From UBA1765 sp045615885 (lineage in GTDB: Bacteria; Fibrobacterota; Fibrobacteria; Fibrobacterales; Fibrobacteraceae), in the NCBI GenBank assembly GCA_045615885.1, contig JAZLFR010000029.1, positions 1-42,472 of the forward strand: a stretch of DNA of 42,472 nucleotides, given 5' to 3'. A program made the position numbers and the translations under genes. Of the stretch, positions 22,075 through 30,351 are shown piece after piece (within the stretch, counting starts at the first letter, position 1; the number at the start of each line of letters is the position of its first letter). Below the pieces are notes generated by a model. It made no database searches and was not told the origin of the DNA. It saw only the letters and a list, made by a program, of their open reading frames with translations.

Positions 22075-24810
22075 TTAATGAGCCTGCAGCCAGTTGTCGC
22101 CAAAGCCTACACTTGCGACAAGAGGTACATTCAATTGCATGGCTCCTTCCATTTCGCCCTTGACGAGCGCCGCCATTTCCTCGACAACGGCGCGCGGGCA
22201 TTCGAACACAAGTTCGTCATGCACCTGCAGCATCATCTTGAGAGGCAATTTTTCTTCGCGTATGCGCTTTGCAATGCAGATCATGGCAATCTTGATAAGG
22301 TCTGCAGCACTCCCCTGCACTGGAGTATTCACTGCCATGCGCTCAGCCATTTTACTTTCATTGTGGTCCGCAGCGTCAATGCCAGCAATGTAGCGGCGGC
22401 GCCCAGACAGAGTTTCCACGTAGCCTGTTTTGTGGGCAAAAGCCTTTGTGTCTTCAATGAACTTTTGCACGCCTTCATACAGGCCAAAGTAGCCATCGAT
22501 AAAACTTTTAGCCTGCCCCATCGGGATTTTCAAATCACGGGAAAGTCGGAATGCGGTCATACCGTAAAGCACGCCAAAGTTCACGACCTTCGCGTCACGG
22601 CGATGGTCAGATGTTACTGCTTCCATCGGAATTCCAAAAATGGCCGATGCCGTGCGAGCATGAATGTCTTCGCCATTGCGGTAAGAATTGCTGAGAGCCA
22701 CATCTCCACTCAAATGCGCAAGCATTCTAAGCTCAATCTGCGAATAGTCCACGGCCAAAATGACATTGTCTTTATTGCCTGGCACAAACGCCGCACGAAT
22801 GCGCTTGCCAAGTTCGCTGCGCACAGGAATATTCTGCAAGTTCGGATCGCGACTAGAAAGGCGGCCCGTTGCAGTGCCCCACTGAATGAAGCTCGTGTGA
22901 ATGCGGTGCGTATCCGGGTTCACAAGCGTCGGGAGCACAGACACATACGTGCTCTGCATCTTTTTCAGTTCGCGATACTCCATGACAGCAAACACAAGCG
23001 GATGCGCTGACACTGCAGCAAGTTCTTCGAGAACCACGCTATCGGTACTGCGTTTTTTGATTTCCGGGAGCTTGAGCGTATCGAACAAAACTTCGGCAAG
23101 CTGCTTTGGCGAACCAATGTTGAAATCAAAGCCTGCCATGTCGCAAATCTGGCGTTCCAATTTCTGGATGCGGTCGTCAAGTTCAATGGAAAGCTTATTG
23201 AGCACTGCAGAATCAATGGCAACGCCTTCACATTCCATTTCAAAGAGTACGCGAAGGAGCGGCATTTCTTGTTCCATGAAATATTTTTCATAGTCAAGTT
23301 TTTGCAATTCTTCGCGAAGCGGTTTCCACAAACGCAGCGTATAAACGGCATCTTCAGCGCCGTATTCCGCAGCATCTTTTACAGGAACGCGATTGAAGGT
23401 AATCTGGTTCTTGCCTCGGCCAATCAAATTTTCGATCGGGATCATTTCGTGGTGCAAACGCTGCATCACCTGGTTATCAAGGCCTAGGCCCGTAGCTCCC
23501 GGAGTAAGCATCCAGGCGGCAACGAGCGTATCCACAATGTTTGCATCGGCAGTCAGGCCAAAGGCTCGCGCAAGCACATGCAGGTCAAATTTTGCATTGT
23601 GGAACACCCATGTTCTAGACTTGTCTTGCCAAAGTTCAAGGAGCCAGGCCTTGACCATTGCAGTTTCCAGGTTCCCGCACGGGAAGCCGATTTCGTCCGT
23701 ATGGCCAAGCGGAATGTAATAGCCGGTAGATTCTTCTGCAGCAAGGCAAAGGCCAACAAGGTTACACTGCATGGAATCCAGGCCATCGGTTTCTGTGTCA
23801 ATGCCAATTTCTTTTGCATCTGCAAAGGCTGCCTTCATCTGTTCAAATTTTTCGGCAGTATCAACGCAAATGTAAGTCGGCAAAACTTCCGGTTCTACAG
23901 GGGTTTCTTCAGCAGGAACAAAGCCTGCCTTGCTCGGAACACTTTCCAGCAGGCGAAGCAAGCTATTGACTTCATGTTCCTTGAAAATCTCGTGCAAAGC
24001 ATCGACATGGATGCCGTTGTATTCCAACGCATCAAGGTTGCCGTTAAAGGCGCGCTTGGTCTGAAGCGTCACCAGTTCGCGGCTGAGGAATGCCTTTTCA
24101 CGATTGTTTTCGAGATTATCGTGCAAGCCTTTCTTTGTAACCTTGTCAAGATTTGCATAAAGGTTGTCCATGTCGCCAAATTCAGTCAGCAGCTGCACAG
24201 CAGTCTTTGGGCCCACCTTCGGCACACCAGGAACATTGTCGCTAGCATCGCCCATAAGAGCAAGGTAATCGCGAATCTGGCTCGGCGGGAGACCGTATTT
24301 TTCTACAACCTGGTCCGGGCCAAAATCAATGCCATCGGCGCCCTTTACAAGCTGGTACAAATGGATTTTGTCGCTTACGATTTGCGACATGTCCTTGTCT
24401 TTCGAAAGAATAAAAACCTGATCAAAGCCGTTTTCGACAGCGGCAATGGCGGTGCTTGCCATTACATCATCCGCTTCGTAACCGGGTTCCGCCAAAAGCG
24501 GGATTCCGCTTGCCGCAAGAGTCTCTGCAAGCATCGGCATTTGCGCAGCCATGGTCTCTGGCATGGGGCCGCGATTGGCCTTGTATTCCGGATAAAGTTC
24601 GTGCCTGAACGTTGGCTGGTTCACATCGCGCGCAATGGCAAAATGCGTAGGCTTGTGCTTTGCCAAAATGCGGAGCACCGCACCCCAGTAGCCATGAAGC
24701 ATGGAAACTTCTTCGCCTTTAGAATTGACGAGCGGATTTTGCGCGTATGCATAAAACATGCGGAACGCAAGCGCGTAGGAATCGAGCAAGAATAAACGTT
24801 TTTCGGCCAT
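22075..24810 (-). CDS. polA: DNA polymerase I
   Basis: The 911-residue protein has all three PolA domains. The 5'-3' exonuclease (about residues 1-290) includes YKANRGPMPETM, EADDVMAS and LMGDASDNVPGVPKVGPKTA. The 3'-5' proofreading exonuclease (about 325-515) keeps its acidic residues: IDTETDGLD, FHNAKFDLH and YGAEDAVYTL. The polymerase domain has motif A DYSQIELR (about 686), motif B RRDAKVVNFGVLYG (about 737-750) and motif C QVHDELVFE (about 862-870). It should fill gaps, remove RNA primers and proofread. Many bacterial PolA proteins have lost the proofreading residues, but this one has not. The ribosome site is weak. The DUF975-like gene follows in the same operon. Confidence 0.96.
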   Translation of the reverse strand: MAEKRLFLLDSYALAFRMFYAYAQNPLVNSKGEEVSMLHGYWGAVLRILAKHKPTHFAIARDVNQPTFRHELYPEYKANRGPMPETMAAQMPMLAETLAASGIPLLAEPGYEADDVMASTAIAAVENGFDQVFILSKDKDMSQIVSDKIHLYQLVKGADGIDFGPDQVVEKYGLPPSQIRDYLALMGDASDNVPGVPKVGPKTAVQLLTEFGDMDNLYANLDKVTKKGLHDNLENNREKAFLSRELVTLQTKRAFNGNLDALEYNGIHVDALHEIFKEHEVNSLLRLLESVPSKAGFVPAEETPVEPEVLPTYICVDTAEKFEQMKAAFADAKEIGIDTETDGLDSMQCNLVGLCLAAEESTGYYIPLGHTDEIGFPCGNLETAMVKAWLLELWQDKSRTWVFHNAKFDLHVLARAFGLTADANIVDTLVAAWMLTPGATGLGLDNQVMQRLHHEMIPIENLIGRGKNQITFNRVPVKDAAEYGAEDAVYTLRLWKPLREELQKLDYEKYFMEQEMPLLRVLFEMECEGVAIDSAVLNKLSIELDDRIQKLERQICDMAGFDFNIGSPKQLAEVLFDTLKLPEIKKRSTDSVVLEELAAVSAHPLVFAVMEYRELKKMQSTYVSVLPTLVNPDTHRIHTSFIQWGTATGRLSSRDPNLQNIPVRSELGKRIRAAFVPGNKDNVILAVDYSQIELRMLAHLSGDVALSNSYRNGEDIHARTASAIFGIPMEAVTSDHRRDAKVVNFGVLYGMTAFRLSRDLKIPMGQAKSFIDGYFGLYEGVQKFIEDTKAFAHKTGYVETLSGRRRYIAGIDAADHNESKMAERMAVNTPVQGSAADLIKIAMICIAKRIREEKLPLKMMLQVHDELVFECPRAVVEEMAALVKGEMEGAMQLNVPLVASVGFGDNWLQAH

Positions 24811-24876
24811 GCCACGAATGTAGCAATTCTTTAGACAAAGGAAAGTAAAAAATTTGTTCTCTAACTCTATGACAAA

Positions 24877-24899
24877 AGCCTGCCGCTAGGCGACAGGCT
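24877..24899 (-). terminator. Intrinsic terminator downstream of the 24924 Rpn gene
   Basis: On the minus strand AGCCTGTCGC-CTA-GCGGCAGGCT (10-base arms, one mismatch) is followed by TTTTGTC. It closes transcription of the Rpn gene before polA. Confidence 0.65.
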
Positions 24900-24923
24900 G
24901 CGCAATTGAACCAATGTAAAGGT

Positions 24924-25892
24924 CTAGTTCTTTAACGCAAGAATTTCAGCTTCGGAGAGTTCCGTAAATTCTACGATTTCCTCAACAGGCTTGTTTTTGG
25001 CAAGCATTCTGCGGGCAGTTTCCTTTGCCTTTTCAGTAAGCTTCGCAATCAATTCCTGGTCTTTTTCAGCGACCTTTTCTGCAACCTGTTCTGCAACTTC
25101 GCGCTTGACTTGACAACGGAGTTCGTATTCGTAATCCATAGTATCCTTGGCTTCGTTCAAATAATATGTTGCATCAAAGTTACTCAATTTTGCGGCGTTT
25201 TGCAAGAGCTTAAAAATTTCATCGTTAAAATTGCGCTCACTTTCATTGTTGATTGCATCGATTGCTCGCAACCATTGCGCAAGGCGGCAGTTATCGCTAG
25301 AGCAATCATGCTTCAGGAACTTCGTCACTTCGACAAGCTTCATCACCTGCTTTTCGTAAAACACCTTGCCGCTTTCATCCTTGAGTTGAATGGAATGCAG
25401 GTAATTGCCGTCATCGCGGTAAAGCGGTTCGTTAAACAACTGCACGCTAATCGTATAAAGGCTACGCAAATTGTAATCTTTGCCAGGGGAAAGCAACGGC
25501 ACGGTATTGCGAGCCATGTAATAGACAAGCCTGTCCTTATACCATGAATCACCTTCATGCTGAATTTCAAGGACGATGCGATCCTGCCCCCATTCAGCCA
25601 CGATATCGGAATTTGTCCGCTTCGTAGCAAGTTCCGAGCCACTTTCGGAGCTAACAAGCTTCAAGTCCTTGATGCATTCATCACCCTTCAATTCAAGAAT
25701 GGCATTCAGCAAATCAATCGTCAAATTTTTGAATTGCTCGCTGCCGAAAATATACTTTGCAATCGGGTCGCTATATACATAAGCGTACGTGAATTTTTCA
25801 CGGTACTTGTTCACGACTTGTTGCGGGTCTTTCTGGTTGTCGCGGGCATCGCGAATTTCGCGAAGCATTTCGCCAAATTGTTTTCTATTCAT
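24924..25892 (-). CDS. Rpn-family recombination-promoting nuclease/putative transposase (second copy)
   Basis: The 322-residue protein is a clear paralogue of the 9736 gene from its first residues (MNRKQFGEML in both) through the nuclease core NSDIVAEW ... RIVLEIQHEGD (about residues 92-115) and LRSLYTISVQLFNEPLY. The C-terminal coiled region is shorter, with REVAEQVAEKVAEKDQEL in place of the longer VAEQVEKQ repeat, and it ends in LSEAEILALKN. Like other Rpn proteins it is expected to be a DNA endonuclease. AAAAGG lies about 8 bases before the ATG. The upstream region contains a structured RNA on the same strand, so a read-through transcript is possible. Confidence 0.83.
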   Translation of the reverse strand: MNRKQFGEMLREIRDARDNQKDPQQVVNKYREKFTYAYVYSDPIAKYIFGSEQFKNLTIDLLNAILELKGDECIKDLKLVSSESGSELATKRTNSDIVAEWGQDRIVLEIQHEGDSWYKDRLVYYMARNTVPLLSPGKDYNLRSLYTISVQLFNEPLYRDDGNYLHSIQLKDESGKVFYEKQVMKLVEVTKFLKHDCSSDNCRLAQWLRAIDAINNESERNFNDEIFKLLQNAAKLSNFDATYYLNEAKDTMDYEYELRCQVKREVAEQVAEKVAEKDQELIAKLTEKAKETARRMLAKNKPVEEIVEFTELSEAEILALKN

Positions 25893-26000
25893 TGGTCAAA
25901 CCTTTTCTAGTTGTGGGTATGCGCATTCAAAATTGCGAACACATTACGTTCACAATTCAAAATGGCGCGTTACGCCTAAACACTTTTTTAGGGATTAAAG
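25893..26000. other. Spacer between the Rpn gene and the structured RNA
   Basis: AT-rich sequence with short repeats of CAAAATTGCG / CAATTCAAAATGGCG (near 25928-25965). No open frame, promoter or convincing terminator beyond the hairpin at 26001 is visible. Confidence 0.4.
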
Positions 26001-26257
26001 GTCACTCCATAATTTATGGGTGACATTGTGCTTGCAGTCTCGCAGGCGGAGGCTCTCTCCTCTGGCCAGCCGCGTTACTCACTGACCTTCATCCTGCTGG
26101 GTACCTTGAGTACCTGTCGCATTGGAGCTTTCGCTGATCAACTAGCAAAATCTCCTAGCGTCTTTCTTAACCGCTAACGGCAAGCGATGCGTTTTCCGCC
26201 CCGGGACCTATGGAGCAATCGCGCTCCTCACCCACGTCGGACGGTGTAATGAAATTC
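26001..26257 (-). ncRNA. Unassigned structured RNA (~250 nt) with its own promoter
   Basis: This non-coding stretch between bioB and the Rpn gene is GC-rich and full of complementary segments, unlike the AT-rich spacers around it. A perfect TATAAT lies upstream on the minus strand (26269-26264), predicting a start near 26257. TGGGTGA (26234-26228) can pair with TCACCCA (26023-26017) to close the whole molecule. Local hairpins include GGAGC/GCTCC (26227-26212) and GGTAC/GTACC (26114-26100). The 3' end can alternatively form a 10-pair hairpin (26024-26001) that uses the same TCACCCA bases. I could not match it to RNase P, tmRNA, SRP or 6S RNA or to common riboswitch cores. Strand follows from the promoter. 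Confidence 0.55.
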
Positions 26258-26263
26258 AAACCA

Positions 26264-26269
26264 ATTATA
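26264..26269 (-). promoter_or_regulatory. -10 box (TATAAT) for the structured RNA
   Basis: A consensus TATAAT on the minus strand lies 27 bases beyond the bioB stop. No good -35 hexamer is seen at 16-18 bases, so this is either an activated promoter or one relying on the -10. Confidence 0.4.
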
Positions 26270-26295
26270 GAAATTTTATGGGTAAAATGGATTTT

Positions 26296-27261
26296 CTAGT
26301 CCCTGACGGTTCTGCCCATGCCCTTGAGCATTTCCCTGTCGCTCTTGATTGTGGAGCCAGCGGCAGTTGTGAGCATGTTGCCCGTAATGGAAGCGCTAGC
26401 GCCGCCCTTGAAAACGAGTTCGCCGTTGTTGGTTGTCGTTGCGCGGCCTGCGGCAAGGCGAATATGTACCGTCGGATTGATGTAGCGGAAGAAAGCGAAA
26501 ATGCGGCGCACATCGTCTTCCTTCAACTGTTCCATATCCTGCAGCGGGGAACCCTTGATCGGCATCAATATGTTGAGCGGAATCGACTTTACACCGGCTT
26601 CGTGCAAGCTGATTGCCATGTCGAGGCGATCTTCCCAGGTTTCACCCATGCCCATGATGCCTCCGGAGCAAACATCAAGGCCTTCTTCCTGCGCAATTTT
26701 GATGGTGTCCATTTTCATCTGGTAGGAGTGCGTCGTGCAAATATTCGGGAAGTTGCGCTTGGACGTTTCGATGTTGTGATGGTAGCTAGTAACGCCTGCG
26801 GCACGGAGCTGCTTGAACTGTTCGCGGCTTAGGAATCCCATGCTTGCGCAGAGCTTGAGGTTCGTTTCTTTTTGCAAGCGAACATAGGTGCGGAGCGCCT
26901 TTTCAAAATCTTCGCCTTCAAGGGCGCGGCCTGCAGTCACAAGGGCAAAGCGGTCAACGCCTTCGGCTTCGTTCGCCTTAGCCTCGGCAACAATCCTGTC
27001 TTCGTCAAGGAACGGGTAAACTTCGCAGTTTGTAGGGTTGTGTGCGGACTGGGCACAATAGCGGCAGTTTTCTGGGCAGCGGCCGCTGCGTGCGTTGATG
27101 ATGGTGCAAAGATCCACGCGTTCGCCACAAAGTTTTTCACGAATGTAATCGGCACCTTCGCAAAGAGCTTCCAAATCACAGGTAAGGAAAGCGTTCAAAT
27201 CATCTTCGCGTGTCAAACGGCGACCATTCACAATTTCTTCGGCGAGTGCCTTCGGATCCAT
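26296..27261 (-). CDS. bioB: Biotin synthase
   Basis: The 321-residue radical-SAM enzyme inserts sulfur into dethiobiotin. The [4Fe-4S] cluster motif is GRCPENCRYCAQSAHN (about residues 60-75, CxxxCxxC). Other family segments are FALVTAGRALEG, SMGFLSREQFKQLRAAGVTSYHHNIET, CSGGIMGMGE and the C-terminal GGASASITGNMLTT. AAGGAG lies 8 bases before the ATG. No other biotin genes are in the window. A possible promoter lies near 27290, with a 20-base imperfect palindrome (27321-27340) upstream in the gap shared with the divergent nrnA gene. Confidence 0.95.
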   Translation of the reverse strand: MDPKALAEEIVNGRRLTREDDLNAFLTCDLEALCEGADYIREKLCGERVDLCTIINARSGRCPENCRYCAQSAHNPTNCEVYPFLDEDRIVAEAKANEAEGVDRFALVTAGRALEGEDFEKALRTYVRLQKETNLKLCASMGFLSREQFKQLRAAGVTSYHHNIETSKRNFPNICTTHSYQMKMDTIKIAQEEGLDVCSGGIMGMGETWEDRLDMAISLHEAGVKSIPLNILMPIKGSPLQDMEQLKEDDVRRIFAFFRYINPTVHIRLAAGRATTTNNGELVFKGGASASITGNMLTTAAGSTIKSDREMLKGMGRTVRD

Positions 27262-27320
27262 ACAAACTCCTTGATGATAACGGACTCAAATATAGTATTT
27301 CTATCCTTTTTGAATCCCTA

Positions 27321-27340
27321 TAAATTTACTAGGTAATTTA
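27321..27340. promoter_or_regulatory. Imperfect palindrome in the bioB/nrnA divergent gap
   Basis: TAAATT-TACTAGGT-AATTTA has perfect 6-base outer arms around an 8-base centre. It sits upstream of the likely bioB promoter. It may be a regulator site, but no matching family is recognised and AT-rich palindromes arise easily by chance. Confidence 0.25.
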
Positions 27341-27348
27341 AAAGTAGT

Positions 27349-27379
27349 AAAAAAACACCCGGCGACAAGCTTTGTCACC
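27349..27379 (-). terminator. Terminator-like hairpin upstream of bioB
   Basis: On the minus strand GGTGACAA-AGC-TTGTCGCC (8-base arms, one mismatch) is followed by GGGTG and then seven T residues. There is no minus-strand gene immediately upstream for it to terminate. It may insulate bioB or be part of a leader. Confidence 0.35.
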
Positions 27380-27442
27380 CGAAATTTCTAAAATTATCAT
27401 GTAAAAAGAAACCTCCAAGTTACCAAAAGAATGAGGCATATG

Positions 27443-28405
27443 ATGACTATTGACGAAATGCTTGCCAGTGCAAATTCTGTTGCAATTTTTGGCCATGTCC
27501 GCCCGGACGGCGACTGCGCAGGCTCCACCCTCGGCCTGTACAACTACATCAGGGACAACTACCCAAACATCAATGCAAAGGTTTTCTTGGAAACATTCCC
27601 AGACAGCTTTAAAATTTTACGCGGAGCAAAAGACGCTCTTCCAAAATATGAAGACAGCCTCCTTGCCGACGGTGTAGATGTTGCATTTTTACTCGACACG
27701 CCTTCCTTTGAACGAGCAGGAGCTAACGGCCCTGAGGCTCTTGCAAAGGCTAAGTTCACCTGCAACATCGACCACCACATCAGCAACCCGCTCAATCTTT
27801 GCAATGTTAACATCGTGGAGCCAGAAGCCAGTTCCGCTAGCGAAGTTCTGTTCTTCCAGCTCGACAAGAGCAAGATCAGCAAAGAAACAGCAAATTGCCT
27901 ATACCTTGGAATCGTCCACGACACAGGGGCCTTCAAGTTCAGCAGCACAAGCAAGCGCACGATGCTTGCCGTCGGAGAAATGATCGACCTCGGAGTAGAT
28001 TTTGCAAAGATCGTAAACGAAACCTACTACACAAGAACCTACAAGCAGACCCTCGTTACCGGCCATGTAATGCAAAATTGCAAACTTGCCTTAGACGGAA
28101 AAGTCGTACACGCGTTCATCACTCGCGAAGACATGGCAAAGTTCAATGTGCAGCCAGTGGAATTGAGCAATGTAATCGACACGATCCGCGAAGTGGAAAA
28201 TACGGAAGTCGCAGTATTCCTCTATCCGGTCGGCGACAAGTACAAGATCAGCTTGCGTTCCAACTACATTGTCGATGTCAACGCAATCGCCAGGGAATTC
28301 GGCGGTGGCGGCCATGTTCGCGCCGCAGGCGGCGATACGACGGAAGCTCCGGAAGCAGCAATCGAAAAAATTGTGGAATTGATTGCAAAGCAAATCAGCA
28401 AGTAA
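27443..28405 (+). CDS. nrnA: DHH/DHHA1 phosphoesterase, NrnA-type oligoribonuclease/pAp phosphatase
   Basis: The ~320-residue protein has the DHH superfamily motifs in order: FGHVRPDGDCAGS (about residues 16-28, motif I), LLDTPSFERAG (motif II), CNIDHHISNPLN (about 112-123, the DHH motif), then LYLGIVHDTGAFKF (motif IV). The C-terminal DHHA1 domain ends with the glycine-rich substrate loop EFGGGGHVRAAGG (about 284-296). NrnA enzymes degrade 2-5 nucleotide RNAs and dephosphorylate pAp from sulfate assimilation. Three in-frame ATGs (27431, 27440, 27443) are possible; GAGG at 27433-27436 is best spaced for 27443. The SDR gene follows by 7 bases, so they form an operon. Confidence 0.88.
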   Translation: MTIDEMLASANSVAIFGHVRPDGDCAGSTLGLYNYIRDNYPNINAKVFLETFPDSFKILRGAKDALPKYEDSLLADGVDVAFLLDTPSFERAGANGPEALAKAKFTCNIDHHISNPLNLCNVNIVEPEASSASEVLFFQLDKSKISKETANCLYLGIVHDTGAFKFSSTSKRTMLAVGEMIDLGVDFAKIVNETYYTRTYKQTLVTGHVMQNCKLALDGKVVHAFITREDMAKFNVQPVELSNVIDTIREVENTEVAVFLYPVGDKYKISLRSNYIVDVNAIAREFGGGGHVRAAGGDTTEAPEAAIEKIVELIAKQISK

Positions 28406-28412
28406 GGTTACC

Positions 28413-29120
28413 ATGCAGTTCAAAGACAAAGTCGCAGTTGTCACCGGCGGTGCCCATGGCATTGGCAAAGCTATCGTCGAAGAGTTCCGCAAAGAGGGCG
28501 CAAACACAATCGTCATCGACATCCGCGAAAACACAGACTTTGTCGGCGACATTGCAGACAAGGCAACGCTTGAACGCTTTGCAGAGTTCGTCTTGCAAAA
28601 GTACGGCCATGTCGATTACCTGGTGAACAACGCGCTCCCAATCATGAAAGGCATAGACACCTGCACCTACGAAGATTTTTCGTATGCTCTAGCCGTGGGC
28701 GTAGCAGCGCCGTTCTACCTTTCAAAACTGTTCGCCCCGCACTTTGCAAAAGGCGCATGCATCGTGAACATTTCGTCTTCGCGCGACCGCATGAGCCAGC
28801 CACAAACAGAAAGCTACACTGCGGCAAAAGGTGGCATCGCATCGCTCACGCACGCCCTTGCAGTCAGCTTTGCAGGCAAGGTGCGCGTGAACTCCGTTTC
28901 GCCAGGCTGGATCGACACGGACTACACCGTTTACGATGGGCCCGATGCCACGCAGCAGCCTGCAGGCAGAGTTGGCAACCCGCTAGACATTGCAAACATG
29001 GTGCTCTATCTATGCAGTGAAAGGGCAGGTTTCATCACAGGTGAAAACATCTGCATTGACGGCGGCATGACTCGCCAGATGGTCTATCACAACGACTGGG
29101 GCTGGAAGCTCGAAAGGTAG
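28413..29120 (+). CDS. Short-chain dehydrogenase/reductase
   Basis: The 235-residue classical SDR has the cofactor motif VVTGGAHGIGKA (about residues 9-20), DIRE after the second strand (suggesting NAD preference), NNALP near residue 75 (family NNAG), the catalytic serines in VNISSSRDR and the YTAAKGG Tyr/Lys pair (about 144-150). The C-terminal part with VNSVSPGWIDTDY and GENICIDGGM is typical of FabG-like enzymes. The substrate is unknown. TAAGG lies before the ATG. It is co-transcribed with nrnA, and its last 34 bases overlap the convergent dus gene. Confidence 0.86.
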   Translation: MQFKDKVAVVTGGAHGIGKAIVEEFRKEGANTIVIDIRENTDFVGDIADKATLERFAEFVLQKYGHVDYLVNNALPIMKGIDTCTYEDFSYALAVGVAAPFYLSKLFAPHFAKGACIVNISSSRDRMSQPQTESYTAAKGGIASLTHALAVSFAGKVRVNSVSPGWIDTDYTVYDGPDATQQPAGRVGNPLDIANMVLYLCSERAGFITGENICIDGGMTRQMVYHNDWGWKLER

Positions 29121-30004
29121 TCCTGCAGGGATCTCGCCTTCTGCATTTTCTTGAACATTTTCTTTGGCAACTGTTCCTGCTGGTATTCCCAGAATGTGTG
29201 AAGGCGCATTAGAATTTGGCTATCGCCCTGCAGCACCTTGCTTATGCGTTGCAAAAATTCATCGTGCATTTTTTGCATGAGTTCATTGCGTTGTTCCCTT
29301 GCCCATTCACAATTTTCCTTGAACTCGGCGGCAAGGCTCGGCCTGGCCAAAAGCCCACGCCCAAGCATGGCTCCCAGCAACTTCGGGAAGCGTGCCCGCA
29401 ACTTGTAAATCTGTTCTAGATTTTTTATATCGCCATTGTAGATTAGCGGATGCCTGCAGGCTTCGTAAAACTCTTCAAAGCCCTGCATATCTGCAAAGCC
29501 CCTGTACTGCTGCACGCCAAGGCGCGGGTGCAACGTGACATGCGAAAGTTCAGTTTCGTTCAGCAACGGCAACAGCGCAAAAGCTTCGTCTCGATTTTCC
29601 AAACCGAGCCGCATTTTTACAGAGATTTTCAAGTCATATTTGCAAAAACATTCCAATATGCTCGCCACGGCATCTACACGCGGCAAAATGCCAGCACCAC
29701 GCCCGGCATTTGTCTGCATCGGGAACGGGCAGCCCATGTTGACATCCAACTCCTTGAAGCCTCGCTCAGTAACAAAGTCTGCAAGTTTGCAAAACTCGTC
29801 GGCATCTTTGGCAATGATCTGAGGAATCAGGCGCATTCCCGGAACAGCAACCAAGTCTCGGGCATCCTTAGCTCGTACGGAGCCCTTTTCTAAACGCAAG
29901 AACGGCGTATAATACGCATCTACACCACCGACGCTAGTCAAGTGGATCAACCGGTAAATGCTATCCGTATAACCCTGAAGAGGCGCAAAATGAATTTGAA
30001 ACAT
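29087..30004 (-). CDS. dus: tRNA-dihydrouridine synthase
   Basis: The ~305-residue FMN enzyme reduces uridines in the tRNA D-loop. Motifs: HFAPLQGYTDSIYR (about residues 4-17), LDVNMGCPFPMQTNAGRGAGI (about 83-103, including the catalytic Cys), VKMRLGLE (about 127-134), HPRLGVQQYRG (about 157-167) and YNGDIKN (about 186-192). The ATG at 30004 gives the family start (MFQIHFAPLQG) and is preceded by GGATGGGG. A longer frame from 30058 would add 18 unmatched residues. The small ORF at 30059 precedes it, and the 3' end overlaps the SDR gene by 34 bases. Confidence 0.92.
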   Translation of the reverse strand: MFQIHFAPLQGYTDSIYRLIHLTSVGGVDAYYTPFLRLEKGSVRAKDARDLVAVPGMRLIPQIIAKDADEFCKLADFVTERGFKELDVNMGCPFPMQTNAGRGAGILPRVDAVASILECFCKYDLKISVKMRLGLENRDEAFALLPLLNETELSHVTLHPRLGVQQYRGFADMQGFEEFYEACRHPLIYNGDIKNLEQIYKLRARFPKLLGAMLGRGLLARPSLAAEFKENCEWAREQRNELMQKMHDEFLQRISKVLQGDSQILMRLHTFWEYQQEQLPKKMFKKMQKARSLQDYLSSFQPQSL

Positions 30005-30058
30005 GCCCCATCCGGCATTGTAAAAAATGTGGCAAGCCCGGGGGCCCGCAAGCGTCAA

Positions 30059-30271
30059 TTACTCTGCAGGGAGAATAATTTCAATGTGCTGCGTGCTCAC
30101 ATTGAGGAAGTGCGTGTGGAACAAGTCCTTTTCATTGCGGTCAGCGACCTTAACCTGGGTCACAGCGATGAATTCCTTGTTTTCGCGGATGTAATCGGTA
30201 AGGCGTTCGTCACGCAAAGTGTCGATTTCGCCTGTGATAACGAAGTTGTCTGTCCAAATTTTTACGAGCAT
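30059..30271 (-). CDS. Small hypothetical protein (DUF6812-like?)
   Basis: The 70-residue product (MLVKIWTDNFVITGEID..., ending HIEIILPAE) has alternating hydrophobic residues suggesting a small beta-barrel or SH3-like fold. It resembles short 'xVxTxxxxxxGxIxxxxxxRLxD' proteins of unknown function. It lies 54 bases before the dus start on the same strand. An upstream promoter is plausible: TTGCGA followed by TTATAT about 18 bases later on the minus strand. No clear ribosome site. The protein-like composition and position argue for a real gene, but no function can be given. Confidence 0.6.
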   Translation of the reverse strand: MLVKIWTDNFVITGEIDTLRDERLTDYIRENKEFIAVTQVKVADRNEKDLFHTHFLNVSTQHIEIILPAE

Positions 30272-30351
30272 ATCTAAAATATAAAGATTTTTTTTGTTCC
30301 CGTTCGCAAGAATAAAATTATTTTACCATAGTATTTAACAAGGAGCGCATT

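Noticed and set aside
26001..26257. Assignment of the structured RNA to RNase P, tmRNA, SRP, 6S, cobalamin, lysine, FMN or TPP families
   Set aside because: None of the diagnostic core sequences of these families could be found on either strand.
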